In this document: positions 50,355 to 59,324 of the stretch, piece after piece | How positions within the stretch are numbered: position 1 is the first letter of the stretch | Layout of the letters: each line of letters opens with the position of its first letter | Origin: JAUWCL01 sp964599375 | GTDB taxonomy: Bacteria > Krumholzibacteriota > Krumholzibacteriia > Krumholzibacteriales > Krumholzibacteriaceae | DNA: 64,000 bases | NCBI GenBank assembly: GCA_964599375.1 | Contig: CAZREW010000017.1 | Location: forward strand, 1 to 64,000 | Direction of reading: 5' to 3' | Notes under the pieces: model-generated | Database searches by the model: none | What the model was told of the DNA's origin: nothing | The model's input: the letters and a program-made list of their open reading frames with translations, nothing else | Position numbers and translations under genes: made by a program

Positions 50355-51421
50355 CAGGGCCTTCGGGGAGAAGGAAGACGAGGCAGGTCCGCTACGGCCG
50401 CGTGGCGGTAGGCGGCGACGCGCCGGTGAGCATCCAGTCGATGTGCACCTGCCCGGCATCGAGCACGGGCGATGTCCTCAGAGAGATCGATGCCCTCTCA
50501 CGGGCGGGCTGCCAGGTCGTGCGTGTCGCGGTCAGGGATGAGAGAGACCTTGTGGCGCTCCCTGCGATCATTGGCGGGAGCGGCATGCCTGTCGTCGCCG
50601 ATATCCATTTTCATCATCTCCTCGCGATCGGAGCCGCGAAAGCGGGAGCTGCGGGGCTGCGCATCAATCCGGGCAACATAGGAAGCGAGGATAAGGTAAG
50701 GGCGGTCATCGAGGCGGCGGGGGGGGCCGGGATACCGGTCCGCGTGGGAGTAAACGCGGGGAGCCTGGAGAAGAGGCTCAGGGAGCTCGCGCGCGGCGAG
50801 CCGGCGCGGGCGCTGAGCGAGAGCGCTGCCGGATATATGGAGATGATCGAACGATGGGGGTTTGCGGACATGGTCTTCAGCCTCAAGTCTTCCGACGCGG
50901 CGGTCACCGTAGAGGCGAACGCGCTCTTCGCGGCGGGCAACGACTACCCGATACACGCCGGGGTCACCGAGGCGGGGCCTCCCCTGAGCGGAGCTGCGAG
51001 GTCGGCCGTCGCACTGACGAAACTCCTCTCGATGGGGATCGGCGATACGATCCGCGTCTCCCTCTCCGGCGATCCGGTCAACGAGGTCATAGTGGCGGCG
51101 GCCCTTCTCTCGTCGCTCGGGCTGAGGGACGACTTTCCGAGGATAGTATCGTGCCCGACATGCGGAAGGTGCCATCTCGACGTCGGAGCCATAGCTGAAA
51201 GGATCGAGAGGGAGATAAACGGCTGCGGGAAGGGGATAAGCGTCGCCGTGATGGGATGCGAGGTTAACGGGCCCGGGGAGGCCCGTGAGGCCGATATCGG
51301 GATCGCCGGCTCGAAGAAGGGCGCCGTCCTGTTCAGGAAGGGCGAGATCATCCGTACGATCGACGGGGACCCGCTCGAGACCCTTCTGGGTGAGATCGGG
51401 AAGCTTCTGGAGAAGGCGTAA
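50351..51421 (+). CDS. ispG: 4-hydroxy-3-methylbut-2-enyl diphosphate synthase (GcpE/IspG)
   Basis: IspG performs the penultimate step of the MEP isoprenoid pathway with a [4Fe-4S] cluster. The 356-aa protein has VSIQSMCTCPA, VVRVAVRDERD, VVADIHFHHLLA, GLRINPGNIGS, and the cluster ligands in VSCPTCGRCH and AVMGCEVNGPGEA. It is the short bacterial form without the TIM insertion. The start ATG overlaps the selB stop (ATGA). ispD and ispF of the same pathway lie at the end of the window. Confidence 0.96.
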   Translation: MTGPSGRRKTRQVRYGRVAVGGDAPVSIQSMCTCPASSTGDVLREIDALSRAGCQVVRVAVRDERDLVALPAIIGGSGMPVVADIHFHHLLAIGAAKAGAAGLRINPGNIGSEDKVRAVIEAAGGAGIPVRVGVNAGSLEKRLRELARGEPARALSESAAGYMEMIERWGFADMVFSLKSSDAAVTVEANALFAAGNDYPIHAGVTEAGPPLSGAARSAVALTKLLSMGIGDTIRVSLSGDPVNEVIVAAALLSSLGLRDDFPRIVSCPTCGRCHLDVGAIAERIEREINGCGKGISVAVMGCEVNGPGEAREADIGIAGSKKGAVLFRKGEIIRTIDGDPLETLLGEIGKLLEKA

Positions 51422-51461
51422 ACTATTTTTACAAACTGTCCGCATATTACGTAAAATCATC

Positions 51462-51490
51462 TAGAAAAATTACCAGAAATATGGTATATT
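51462..51490 (+). promoter_or_regulatory. Possible promoter before the small secreted-protein gene
   Basis: TATATT at 51485-51490 with TAGAAA (4 of 6) 17 bp upstream at 51462-51467, in a clearly AT-rich stretch. Leader of about 90 nt. The -35 element is weak. Confidence 0.35.
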
Positions 51491-51586
51491 AACCGCCGTA
51501 TGACTGTATGACCGTTTTTTGTGTCAGCTATGACCGGACACAGGGCGTGCAGTGAAGTCTACCGTCAGGTAGAGAGGAGGTCTTTG

Positions 51587-51949
51587 ATGAGGGGCAGCAG
51601 TAAGATCCTGATGGCGCTGGTCGCCATGATGATTCTCGCCGCACCTTTCGCCAGGGCGCAAGACGACCTGGCCCTGCCCACAGATAAGACATCAGGGACG
51701 ACGTACAAGCTGGTCAGGTTCGACGGCGTTGTCTACAGGATATTTGCGGAGGTGCCGTGCGAACTGTACTTCCAGAAGGTAGACAGCTGTCACCATCGTT
51801 TCTACGCAAAACCGGTTGCGGACACAGTGACGCCTTTCTGTGAGGTCTCGGTCCAGTGGGGCTCGTTCCCCACCGTGTCCCTCTTCCTGGAAACGGGTGG
51901 CACTAACAGCTGGATACTGGGCACGGAGACAGGCTACGCTGAGAAGTAG
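51587..51949 (+). CDS. Small secreted protein of unknown family
   Basis: A 120-aa exported protein. The signal peptide MRGSSKILMALVAMMILAAPFARA is followed by QDDLALPTDKTSG. The mature part is Cys- and aromatic-containing (FDGVVYRIFAEVPCELYFQKVDSCHHRFYAK, then VTPFCEVSVQWGSFP), with three Cys, and looks like a small beta domain. I do not recognise the family. The ATG at 51587 has GAGAGGAGGT about 7 nt upstream, one of the best ribosome sites in the window, suggesting high expression. A large hairpin follows. Confidence 0.7.
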   Translation: MRGSSKILMALVAMMILAAPFARAQDDLALPTDKTSGTTYKLVRFDGVVYRIFAEVPCELYFQKVDSCHHRFYAKPVADTVTPFCEVSVQWGSFPTVSLFLETGGTNSWILGTETGYAEK

Positions 51950-51996
51950 TCGAGAAAAGATTTTAACGCGCCTTTAAGAAATTTTACCAGGCTTCT

Positions 51997-52048
51997 GGAA
52001 GCCCGGCAGAGAAAGAGTGGATCTTTTTCTGCCGGGCTTCCATCTTTA
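51997..52048 (+). terminator. Long hairpin after the small secreted-protein gene
   Basis: GGAAGCCCGGCAGA (51997-52010) and TCTGCCGGGCTTCC (52028-52041) pair perfectly over 14 bp with a 17-nt loop, which can pair further in part. ATCTTTAAT follows. A strong stop signal 48 bp after the stop codon. Confidence 0.75.
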
Positions 52049-52200
52049 ATCAGCACAAATAGTTGCAGTGGCACTTCCGGCGGCCCCATTTCGTCGTATT
52101 GGAATGGCTCTTGCCCTTTGAATGAGACCCGCGGTAACAGGAAGACGTGGCTGATGTGGCCGCGCAGATGAAAGGGAGCCCGAGAGGGCTCTCTTTTTAT
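52042..52200 (+). ncRNA. Possible small RNA ending at a second terminator
   Basis: Between the hairpin at 51997 and another terminator at 52173 there are about 130 bp with no convincing open frame. The second terminator would have no transcript to end unless an RNA starts here or reads through the first. No clear promoter or known RNA family is visible, so this is only a candidate. Confidence 0.2.
52173..52200 (+). terminator. Rho-independent terminator
   Basis: AGGGAGCCC (52173-52181) and GGGCTCTCT (52186-52194) form a 9-bp stem with one G-T pair and a 4-nt loop, followed by TTTTAT. It is on the plus strand just before the convergent RqcH-like gene and may also help to end that gene from the other side. 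Confidence 0.8.
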
Positions 52201-52232
52201 ATGAGACGGGACGTGTGGCGGTCACTCCGCTA

Positions 52233-53966
52233 TTAGTGCTCTTCCCGTTCCCGGTCGTCCCGGCCCGGTGTGGCGTCGGCCTCAGGCAGGCGGGGCGATA
52301 CGAAGAGCGTCTTCGACCTCAGGCAGGCCGCGGTTCCCGGCTTCGCGCCGCGGGGCCTTCTGACGTATCTTTTCTCGGCGCATATCACAGGCACGGTCCC
52401 CGACCCCCTGGCCTTGCTGAACCAGGCCGCCGTCTCGGCTGCCTTCTCGATCACGCTGGCCGGCGTAGAAGGCCCCGCGCCTCTGAGGACCACGTGCGAT
52501 CCGGGCGTTCCCTGGGCATGGAACCAGAGGTCGGAAGGGGCCGCGTAGCGATGGGTCAGCTCGTCGTTCTCCCTGTCGCTGCGCCCGACGAGTATGGTGT
52601 GGGCGGCGTCGATACGGAATGACTTGAAGCGCGGCTTTTCCGCGTCTCCCGCCTTCCCGGGACCCGCTCCACGACCGCCGGCAGGGATGATCATAGCCGC
52701 CAACGCGGCCGGGTCGTCGACGGCGGCGATCTCAGCGATGCCTCTCTCGAGTTCCTCGATGTCCTTCCTGATGCTCGCCCTGCGAGCCTTGATTATCTCG
52801 AGGCCCTTGTCGCCCTTCTTCGCCCTGCGGAAAAGGGCCCGGATATTCCCTTCAGGATCGAGGGCGGGATCGAGCTGTATCTTTACCTCGTCCTCGCCGT
52901 TGAAGTCTTTTACGGTGATCTCCCTCATCCCGGGCTTGAGCCTGTGCCGCCACGTGACGAGCAGGTTGCCCATGTATCGCATCTCGTCGGCTCGCCTGGC
53001 CGACTCGAGGTCCTCCTGGACATTGACGAGGAGGCGGCGGGTCTTCTTCAGCGCCCGCAGCCGCTGCCTCGCCGCGGCCTTCCTGAGCCACGCGGTGTAT
53101 ACCGGGATGACCTTCTCCCCGGTTCTCGCGTCGAGGACGGCGGACATCCCCACCGGGCTCCCGGGCCGGGGATCGAACGGGAGCGCGACCGGATACACGG
53201 AGCAGATCCCGCGGTCGCCCGCTTCGGGAAAATCATAGACCTTCCATTCGAAGCCGCCGGTGCGCAGACGCGCTCCGATCTCCGTCAGTGCTTCCGATAG
53301 TCCCGCCGGATCTGAGACGAAACGGGCGGCGAGCGCCTTCGAGAGGACCGGATCGACTCCTCCGACATTACGGACAAGGATAGAGGAGAGATCTTCTTTT
53401 TCTTCCCATAGCCTCGTATGCTCCTCTGCCCCTGCCGGCCCCTGGTGCGGCGCATACGCGGCGGGGTCGAGATCCCATCCCGCGGGCAGGTCGAGAAGCG
53501 ACCACCTCTTCGGGGGCGGCAGCTGACGCGGCGAACCGGGCGGCCGCGTGCCGGGAGCGCCGAAGGTCTCGAGAGCGCGGCCGGCCCCCTCCCTGAAAAG
53601 AGCCGCGGCGCGGAAGACCGAGGAAAGGTCTATCCTCAAGGTGAGCGAGCCCTTCTCGCCCCAGGTCCCCTTTTTCTCGAACCGGATCAGGATCACGCGT
53701 TCGAGGCCGAGAGGCTCGACGGAGGCGACCACCTTTCCGGACAGGTCGCCGAAAGAAGGCCTGCAGACACTCTCGGGCAGGAGACGGTCCTCCGAGAGGA
53801 TGATCTCCGTTTCCCTCCCGACGCTGACCAGGTGGAGGAAGCGGCGCCCGACGCCCGAGAAGGCGACAGTCATCCCGCCGGCGAATCCGCATGCCGATTC
53901 GACCGCCTTGTCCGCAAGCAGCGGGGCGAGCTCGAGGCTCAGTGCGTATGCCGTCATTGCGTTCAC
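52233..53966 (-). CDS. rqcH: RqcH/NFACT family ribosome quality-control protein (Rqc2 homologue)
   Basis: A 577-aa NFACT protein. Its relatives bind stalled 50S-peptidyl-tRNA and add C-terminal alanine tails. The N-terminal NFACT-N part begins MTAYALSLELAPLLADKAVES. A helix-hairpin region and coiled coil (about 310-430) and the NFACT-R domain (about 460-560: TILVGRSDRENDELTHRYAAPSDLWFHAQGTPGSHVVLR) follow. The N-terminal half is divergent. The start is GTG 53966, since a -35/-10 pair places the transcript start there; ATG 53957 is the alternative. The open frame upstream of 53966 overlaps the promoter and is not used. It is transcribed against the flow, alone. Confidence 0.85.
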   Translation of the reverse strand: MNAMTAYALSLELAPLLADKAVESACGFAGGMTVAFSGVGRRFLHLVSVGRETEIILSEDRLLPESVCRPSFGDLSGKVVASVEPLGLERVILIRFEKKGTWGEKGSLTLRIDLSSVFRAAALFREGAGRALETFGAPGTRPPGSPRQLPPPKRWSLLDLPAGWDLDPAAYAPHQGPAGAEEHTRLWEEKEDLSSILVRNVGGVDPVLSKALAARFVSDPAGLSEALTEIGARLRTGGFEWKVYDFPEAGDRGICSVYPVALPFDPRPGSPVGMSAVLDARTGEKVIPVYTAWLRKAAARQRLRALKKTRRLLVNVQEDLESARRADEMRYMGNLLVTWRHRLKPGMREITVKDFNGEDEVKIQLDPALDPEGNIRALFRRAKKGDKGLEIIKARRASIRKDIEELERGIAEIAAVDDPAALAAMIIPAGGRGAGPGKAGDAEKPRFKSFRIDAAHTILVGRSDRENDELTHRYAAPSDLWFHAQGTPGSHVVLRGAGPSTPASVIEKAAETAAWFSKARGSGTVPVICAEKRYVRRPRGAKPGTAACLRSKTLFVSPRLPEADATPGRDDREREEH

Positions 53967-53972
53967 GGCGGA

Positions 53973-54001
53973 ATCATAAGTGTCGGAGGCGCTTAAGTCA
54001 A
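53973..54001 (-). promoter_or_regulatory. Promoter of the RqcH-like gene, predicted leaderless
   Basis: On the minus strand TTGACT (54001-53996), exactly 17 bp, then TATGAT (53978-53973; 5 of 6). The expected start 7 nt on falls on the first base of GTG 53966. No ribosome site precedes the start. Confidence 0.6.
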
Positions 54002-54093
54002 ACCGTACCGCCCGTCTCGAATCTGTGGACAAGGGAGGCCGATGGCTGTAATATCAAGTCCGGGCGGCTGTTTTCAGCAAAGGAGATGATCAG

Positions 54094-54969
54094 ATGGTGA
54101 CGAGCATGACCGGGTACGGAAGGGGCGCCGCGCCGGTCGGCGGCGGGAAGATCGACGTCGAGATAAGGACCGTGAACCACAGGTTCATCGACTTCTCGAT
54201 CAGGGTCCCGAAACCGCTGAACGGATACGAGAGGGATATCGAGAAGGCGGTCAGGCGCAAGGTCAGGCGCGGCCATGTCTACGTGAACGTCATCTTCGAC
54301 AAGGGCGTCGATTCTTCGGCGTCTGCGGTGAACAGGGATCTTCTCAGGAAGACCTACAGGGACCTGACCTCGTTCGCGAAGAAGGAAGGGATCCCCGGCG
54401 ACCTGGAGATAGGCACTCTCCTCCTGCTGCCTGACATGTTCAGGCCGGAGATCGACACGATCCCTCCCGCCAGGCTCAAAGCCGCACTGAAGAGGGCTCT
54501 GGGCGAGGCGGTCGACAGGCTGGCGGCCATGAGAGACAGGGAGGGGGAGACGCTGAGGGCAGACATGGCCAAAAGGCTCAGGGACATCTCGAAGGTCGCG
54601 GCGAGGATCGAGAAGAAAGCCCCGAAGGCTCTCGAGGAGACGCTGGCGAGGGCGCGCAGGAAGCTCGAGAACCTCCTGGGAAAGGCCGAGGTGCGTGACG
54701 ACCGCTGGGCGATCGAGGCTGCGGCGCTGGCGGACAGGACCGATTTTTCCGAGGAACTTGTCAGGCTGGGAAGCCACCTCGTCGAGTTCGGGGCGGTGCT
54801 CGACAAGGGGGGCGAGATCTCGAAGAAGCTCACCTTCCTGCTCCAGGAGATCCACCGGGAAGCGACGACGATGGGGAACAAGTCGGCCGACCCGGTTATC
54901 ATCCGGGACTGCCTGGCGATAAAGGAGCAGGTCGAGAAGATCAGGGAGCAGGTCCAGAACCTCGAGTGA
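54094..54969 (+). CDS. yicC: YicC family endoribonuclease
   Basis: A 291-aa YicC protein: VTSMTGYGRG at the start, VEIRTVNHRFIDFSIRVP, a coiled-coil centre, and the C-terminal DUF1732 motif LTFLLQEIHREATTMGNKSADPVI. YicC proteins are reported to cleave RNA, including small RNAs in E. coli. The ATG at 54094 has AAGGAG 8-9 nt upstream. It leads a run yicC-gmk-rpoZ-coaBC seen in many bacteria, with gmk 9 bp downstream. Confidence 0.95.
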   Translation: MVTSMTGYGRGAAPVGGGKIDVEIRTVNHRFIDFSIRVPKPLNGYERDIEKAVRRKVRRGHVYVNVIFDKGVDSSASAVNRDLLRKTYRDLTSFAKKEGIPGDLEIGTLLLLPDMFRPEIDTIPPARLKAALKRALGEAVDRLAAMRDREGETLRADMAKRLRDISKVAARIEKKAPKALEETLARARRKLENLLGKAEVRDDRWAIEAAALADRTDFSEELVRLGSHLVEFGAVLDKGGEISKKLTFLLQEIHREATTMGNKSADPVIIRDCLAIKEQVEKIREQVQNLE

Positions 54970-54978
54970 CGGGAAGGC

Positions 54979-55584
54979 ATGTCAGCTGGAGATCCTATCA
55001 TAATAGTGATATCGGGGCCTTCAGGGGTCGGCAAGTCCACGGTTGCCCGGAAGGTCCTCGACAGGACGCCCGGGCTGGTCAGGTCGGTCTCGCTGACGAC
55101 CAGGCTGCCGAGGGCCGGCGATGTCGACGGAGAGGACTACTTCTTCGTGTCACCGGCTGAATTCGCCGCGAAGCGCGACGGGGGCGGCCTTCTAGAGTGG
55201 GCCGAGGTCTATGGCAATCTCTACGGGACCGAGGCGGACCAGGTCGACCGGCAGCTGGCGCTCGGAAAGAGCGTGCTTCTCGAGATAGATGTCCAGGGAG
55301 GCAGAAGCGTCAAGGCAGCGCGCCCCGAGGCGGTCCTGATATTCATCCTTCCGCCCTCGGACGCGGTCCTCGAGGAAAGGCTCAGGGGAAGGGGCACCGA
55401 CGAGGAGGCGGTCATCCTCAGAAGGCTCGAGAACGCGCGCAGGGAGCTTGAATCGGCCGGAGAATATGATTTCAGGGTCGTCAACGATGACCTGGAGAGA
55501 TGCGTCGGAGAGGTCCTCGGGATAATCGAAGCCCAGTCGCGCAGCGGCGCCACCGGCAGGCCTTCCTCTCCTTCAGGCGATTAA
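54979..55584 (+). CDS. gmk: Guanylate kinase
   Basis: Gmk converts GMP to GDP with ATP. The 201-aa protein has the P-loop IVISGPSGVGKSTVARKVL, the GMP-binding region SVSLTTRLPRAGDVDGEDYFF, WAEVYGNLYGT, VLLEIDVQGG and the lid with RLRGRGTDEEAVILRRL. All are intact. The ATG at 54979 lies 9 bp after yicC. Confidence 0.96.
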   Translation: MSAGDPIIIVISGPSGVGKSTVARKVLDRTPGLVRSVSLTTRLPRAGDVDGEDYFFVSPAEFAAKRDGGGLLEWAEVYGNLYGTEADQVDRQLALGKSVLLEIDVQGGRSVKAARPEAVLIFILPPSDAVLEERLRGRGTDEEAVILRRLENARRELESAGEYDFRVVNDDLERCVGEVLGIIEAQSRSGATGRPSSPSGD

Positions 55585-55741
55585 CTATTGATAATTACCG
55601 CGATTTGTATTAATAATATATATTCCGATAAAATACGGCCGGAGAGGCATCCGCAAGGGCGCCGGCGGCGCACCGGGCGCTGTGTCTCCGCCGCGGAAGG
55701 CCGGTAAGGGGATGTTCCGCATAAAAATGAGAGGTTGATGA

Positions 55742-55948
55742 ATGGAGACCGAATCAATGGAAAAGATCCTGGAAAGAATCGACAACAGATACGAAGCGAT
55801 AAGGGTGATAGCCAAGGAAGCCCGCAGGATAAACACGCTCATCAGGCTCTCCGGGGAAGAGTTCGAGGAAAAACCCACCACCATCGCGGTCAGACGCACG
55901 ATCGACGGGAAAGTGAAATACACGTATGGGCAGGAGGAGCAGGAGTAA
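55742..55948 (+). CDS. rpoZ: RNA polymerase omega subunit
   Basis: A 68-aa omega subunit: MEKILERIDNRYEAIRVIAKEARRIN is the conserved helix pair that clamps the beta' tail, followed by KPTTIAVRRTIDGKVKY. Omega helps assemble RNA polymerase and binds ppGpp in some bacteria. The 157-bp gap after gmk is very AT-rich (55585-55635) with several TATA-like boxes and a TTGATA at 55588, so it may hold a promoter. Its end overlaps coaBC by 23 nt. Confidence 0.93.
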   Translation: METESMEKILERIDNRYEAIRVIAKEARRINTLIRLSGEEFEEKPTTIAVRRTIDGKVKYTYGQEEQE

Positions 55949-57167
55949 GGGGGAAGGTGGCCTCGAAGGCAGAAAGATCCTTCTCGTAGTCACCGGAGGA
56001 ATCTCCGCTTACAAGTCCGCTTTTCTCGTACGGATGCTCGTGCGCTCTGGCGCGGCCGTCAGGGTGCTGATGACGGAGGCGGCCGCCAGGTTCGTGACTC
56101 CGCTTACATTCGAGGTCCTCTCGGGGAATCCAGTTCCCATGGATATGTGGGTCTCGCGCTCCGAGGCCCCTGTCGAGCACGTCGACCTCGCCACTTGGGC
56201 CGACGCCGTCGTCATAGCGCCGGCGACGGCAGATTTCATCGCGAAAGTCGCCGGCGGAATCGCCGATGACCTTCCCTCTACGGTCGTATGCGCGTCCCGG
56301 TGCCCCGTGTGGCTCGCCCCGGCGATGAACGACGGGATGTGGGACAATCCCGCGGTCGCGCGCAATATAGGAATACTGACAGAAGACGGCAGGCGCGTCA
56401 TCGAACCGGGCGAGGGGGACCTCGCCTGCGGCACCAGAGGCGCCGGCCGGATGGCCGAGCCCGAAGAGATCGTCTCTCGCCTCGGGGCGTCCTTCGCCCC
56501 GGGACCGCTCGCTGGAGTCCGGGTGCTGGTAACCGCCGGGCGCACCGAAGAGGAGATAGACCCGGCCAGGTACATCTCCAACCGCTCGAGCGGGAGGATG
56601 GGATTCGCGCTCGCTCGACGGGCCGCCGAGCTCGGAGCGCGCGTGACGCTGATCCACGGTCCCGTGGATATAGCGCCACCGGCGGTCGAATCGGTCACGA
56701 GGACCGTGAGCGCGGCGGATATGAAGAGGGCCGTCACCAAGGAGTTTCCCCGGTGCGATGTCCTGATCATGGCTGCCGCGGTAGCCGATTACACACCGGC
56801 GAAGAGATCGGGCGAAAAGATCAGGAGGGAGAAGGGGGCGATGTCGCTCGGCCTCGAGCCGACCGAGGACATCCTCGCCGGGCTAGCCGGCAGGAAAAAG
56901 GACGGCCAGGTCGTCGTGGGGTTCGCCCTCGAGAGCGGAGACGGAGAGGCCTCGGCGAGAAGAAAAGCCAGATCGAAGGGATGCGACTACCTCGTCCTCA
57001 ACATGATCGGCGACGGGACCGGCTTCGGCTCAGATACCAACAGCGTCACGGTATTCAAGGGGACAAGAAAGATCGCCGGGACCGGCCTCGTGACGAAACG
57101 GGAGGCGGCCTCGGTGATACTTGACATACTGGCAGGAGACAGTCGAGTGAAGAAAGCGGCCGGATGA
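55926..57167 (+). CDS. coaBC: Bifunctional phosphopantothenoylcysteine decarboxylase/synthase CoaBC
   Basis: CoaBC makes 4'-phosphopantetheine in CoA synthesis. The N-terminal CoaC flavoprotein half (about 15-185) has KILLVVTGGISAYKSAFLVR, the catalytic His in EHVDLATWADAVVIAPAT and APAMNDGMWDNPAV. The CoaB half (about 190-410) has VLVTAGRTEEEIDPARYISN and ADYTPAKRSGEKI. Both are complete. The ATG at 55926 lies inside the end of rpoZ, which is common for this pair; the UDG gene overlaps its stop by 4 nt. Confidence 0.96.
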   Translation: MGRRSRSKGEGGLEGRKILLVVTGGISAYKSAFLVRMLVRSGAAVRVLMTEAAARFVTPLTFEVLSGNPVPMDMWVSRSEAPVEHVDLATWADAVVIAPATADFIAKVAGGIADDLPSTVVCASRCPVWLAPAMNDGMWDNPAVARNIGILTEDGRRVIEPGEGDLACGTRGAGRMAEPEEIVSRLGASFAPGPLAGVRVLVTAGRTEEEIDPARYISNRSSGRMGFALARRAAELGARVTLIHGPVDIAPPAVESVTRTVSAADMKRAVTKEFPRCDVLIMAAAVADYTPAKRSGEKIRREKGAMSLGLEPTEDILAGLAGRKKDGQVVVGFALESGDGEASARRKARSKGCDYLVLNMIGDGTGFGSDTNSVTVFKGTRKIAGTGLVTKREAASVILDILAGDSRVKKAAG

Positions 57168-57892
57168 AAGACGCGATCAGCTATCTCAGGCGGCGCGGCT
57201 CGCTGTCGGGAGGCGTCGTGTTCACGATCCCGGCAGAGCCGCCGGCCGAGCAGGCTCCGGCTCCCGCGAGAGACGAGACGGTCGTAAGGACCTCGCCGGT
57301 AAAGGGGACTGACGTCCACGATGCCGGACTCTCCGAGCTCGAGAGGATGGTCTCGGAGTGCACGAGGTGCGTTCTTCACGAGACCAGGAACAGGACTGTC
57401 TTCGGGGACGGCGATCCCTCGGCGCGGATAGTCTTCATCGGCGAGGCGCCCGGACGGGACGAGGACCTGCAGGGCCTGCCGTTTGTCGGCCGGGCCGGCA
57501 AACTCCTCGACAGGATGATCGAGGCGATCGGCTTCTCTCGGAGCAACGTCTACATAGCGAACATCCTCAAGTGCAGGCCTCCTGGCAACAGGGACCCTAG
57601 GGAAGACGAGGTCGCCGCCTGCGGGGATTATCTCGCCCGACAGATAGAGCTTATAGACCCGGTGATTATATGCGCCCTCGGAAGGGTGGCCGGCCAGAAT
57701 CTACTGGGAAAGGATGCGCCCCTCAGAGTGCTCAGGACGGGCGAACATCATTACAACGGGATACGGGTCATCGTCACGTACCACCCGGCGGCTCTGCTGA
57801 GGAATCCCGCCTGGAAGAAAGGCGCGTGGGAGGACCTGCAGAAGCTCAGGGCGCTCTATGACGATTTCACGGGCGCGGATACCGGGAAATAG
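57164..57892 (+). CDS. Family 4 (type 4) uracil-DNA glycosylase
   Basis: A 242-aa iron-sulfur uracil-DNA glycosylase that removes deaminated cytosine. The core has CTRCVLHETRNRTVFGDG, the catalytic FIGEAPGRDEDLQGLPFVGRAGKLLD, the Cys in NILKCRPPGNRDP, and TYHPAALLRNP. The four Cys of the [4Fe-4S] cluster are present. The first 60 residues are a low-complexity Pro/Ala extension (PAEPPAEQAPAPARDE) also seen in several other bacterial family-4 enzymes. ATGA overlap with coaBC; dnaB follows 30 bp later. Confidence 0.93.
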   Translation: MKDAISYLRRRGSLSGGVVFTIPAEPPAEQAPAPARDETVVRTSPVKGTDVHDAGLSELERMVSECTRCVLHETRNRTVFGDGDPSARIVFIGEAPGRDEDLQGLPFVGRAGKLLDRMIEAIGFSRSNVYIANILKCRPPGNRDPREDEVAACGDYLARQIELIDPVIICALGRVAGQNLLGKDAPLRVLRTGEHHYNGIRVIVTYHPAALLRNPAWKKGAWEDLQKLRALYDDFTGADTGK

Positions 57893-57922
57893 GTTACGAT
57901 ACGCGAAGCGGAGGGTTACAGT

Positions 57923-59311
57923 ATGGCCCGGGATATGAAATTCAACTTGGACACCGATCTTATCGAGAAGATGCCGCCGCAGGCCACCGCAGCGGAAAAG
58001 GCGGTCCTCGGCGGGATACTCCTCGAGCCGGAGGCGGCTACGCGCGCCATCGAGGTCGTCCTGCCCGAGGCCTTCTATCTCCCCGCGCACGCGAGGATCT
58101 ACAGGGCCATGATAGCCCTCTTCTCGAGACACGAACCGATCGACGTGATGACGCTCTCAGAGGAGATGCGCAAGTCCGGCGACCTTGAATCTGCCGGAGG
58201 GATAGCCTATCTCACAGAGCTCGTCGACAGCGTGCCGAGCGCGGCGAACATCGAGCACTACGCGAAGAACATCCTCGACAAATATATCCTCAGGCAGCTG
58301 ATCGGCGCGTCGTCCGACATCGCGAGAGAATGTTACAGGGCTGAGACCGACGCCGGCTCGATCCTCGACGAGGCCGAGCAGAAGATCTTCCGCGTCTCTG
58401 AATCGAGGGTCAGCCAGGGATTTCTTCACATTAAGGAGATCCTCAAGGAGAGATTCGAGGAGATACAGCGCGTGCACGAGACGCGCGAGAGCGTCACCGG
58501 CCTCTCGACCGGGTTTATCGATCTCGACAAGTTCACTGCGGGATTCCATCCTGGCGACATGGTGATCATCGCCGGGAGGCCCTCGATGGGAAAGACGAGC
58601 TTCGCGCTGAACATAGCCCAGCACGTCGGCCTGGACGAGAAGAAGCCGGTCGCGATCTTCAGCCTCGAGATGTCGAAGGAGCTCCTCGTGCAGAGGCTGC
58701 TCTGCTCGGAGGCGCAGGTTGACGCGCAGAAGGTCCGCAGGGGATTTACATCGGCGAAGGATATCGAGAGGCTCACCAACGCGGCCGGGCTTCTGTCCGA
58801 GGCGCCGATCTTCATAGACGACACGCCCGCGATAACGACTCTCGATATCAGGGCGAGGGCGAGGCGCCTGAAGGTCGAGAGGAACATATCGATGATAGTG
58901 GTCGACTACCTGCAGCTCGCGCGCACCAGCGACAGGGTCGAGAACAGGCAGCAGGAGATCTCGTCGATCTCGAGATCGATGAAGGCGCTTGCCAAGGAGC
59001 TCAAAGTCCCGGTGGTCGCCCTGTCCCAGCTCTCCAGGGCCGTCGAGGCGCGCGGAGGGGACAAGAGGCCGATGCTCTCCGACCTCAGGGAGTCGGGAGC
59101 GATCGAGCAGGACGCCGATCTGGTCCTCTTTCTCTACCGCCCCGAGTTCTACGACCAGGGCGATCCGGAAAAGGAAGGAAAGGCCGAGCTGATAATCGGC
59201 AAGCAGAGGAACGGCCCCACGGGCACGGTGGACCTGATGTTCGAGAAGCAGTATACGAGGTTCCGCTCGCTCGACACGTCCCATGTCCCTGAGCCGGACG
59301 GGGTGTTCTGA
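57923..59311 (+). CDS. dnaB: Replicative DNA helicase DnaB
   Basis: DnaB is the hexameric helicase that opens the replication fork. The 462-aa protein has the N-terminal dimer domain (PPQATAAEKAVLGGILLEPEA), the linker helix, Walker A IIAGRPSMGKTSFALN, AIFSLEMSKELLVQRLL, Walker B MIVVDYLQLA, and SDLRESGAIEQDADLVLFLYR. No intein or insertion interrupts these motifs. ATG at 57923. mlaE starts 13 bp after the stop. Confidence 0.97.
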   Translation: MARDMKFNLDTDLIEKMPPQATAAEKAVLGGILLEPEAATRAIEVVLPEAFYLPAHARIYRAMIALFSRHEPIDVMTLSEEMRKSGDLESAGGIAYLTELVDSVPSAANIEHYAKNILDKYILRQLIGASSDIARECYRAETDAGSILDEAEQKIFRVSESRVSQGFLHIKEILKERFEEIQRVHETRESVTGLSTGFIDLDKFTAGFHPGDMVIIAGRPSMGKTSFALNIAQHVGLDEKKPVAIFSLEMSKELLVQRLLCSEAQVDAQKVRRGFTSAKDIERLTNAAGLLSEAPIFIDDTPAITTLDIRARARRLKVERNISMIVVDYLQLARTSDRVENRQQEISSISRSMKALAKELKVPVVALSQLSRAVEARGGDKRPMLSDLRESGAIEQDADLVLFLYRPEFYDQGDPEKEGKAELIIGKQRNGPTGTVDLMFEKQYTRFRSLDTSHVPEPDGVF

Positions 59312-59324
59312 CCGGAGGCGCCCT

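Noticed and set aside
51422..52232. Selenocysteine tRNA near selB
   Set aside because: No acceptor-stem pair, long variable arm or UCA anticodon arrangement could be found around selB or in the gap 51950-52232.
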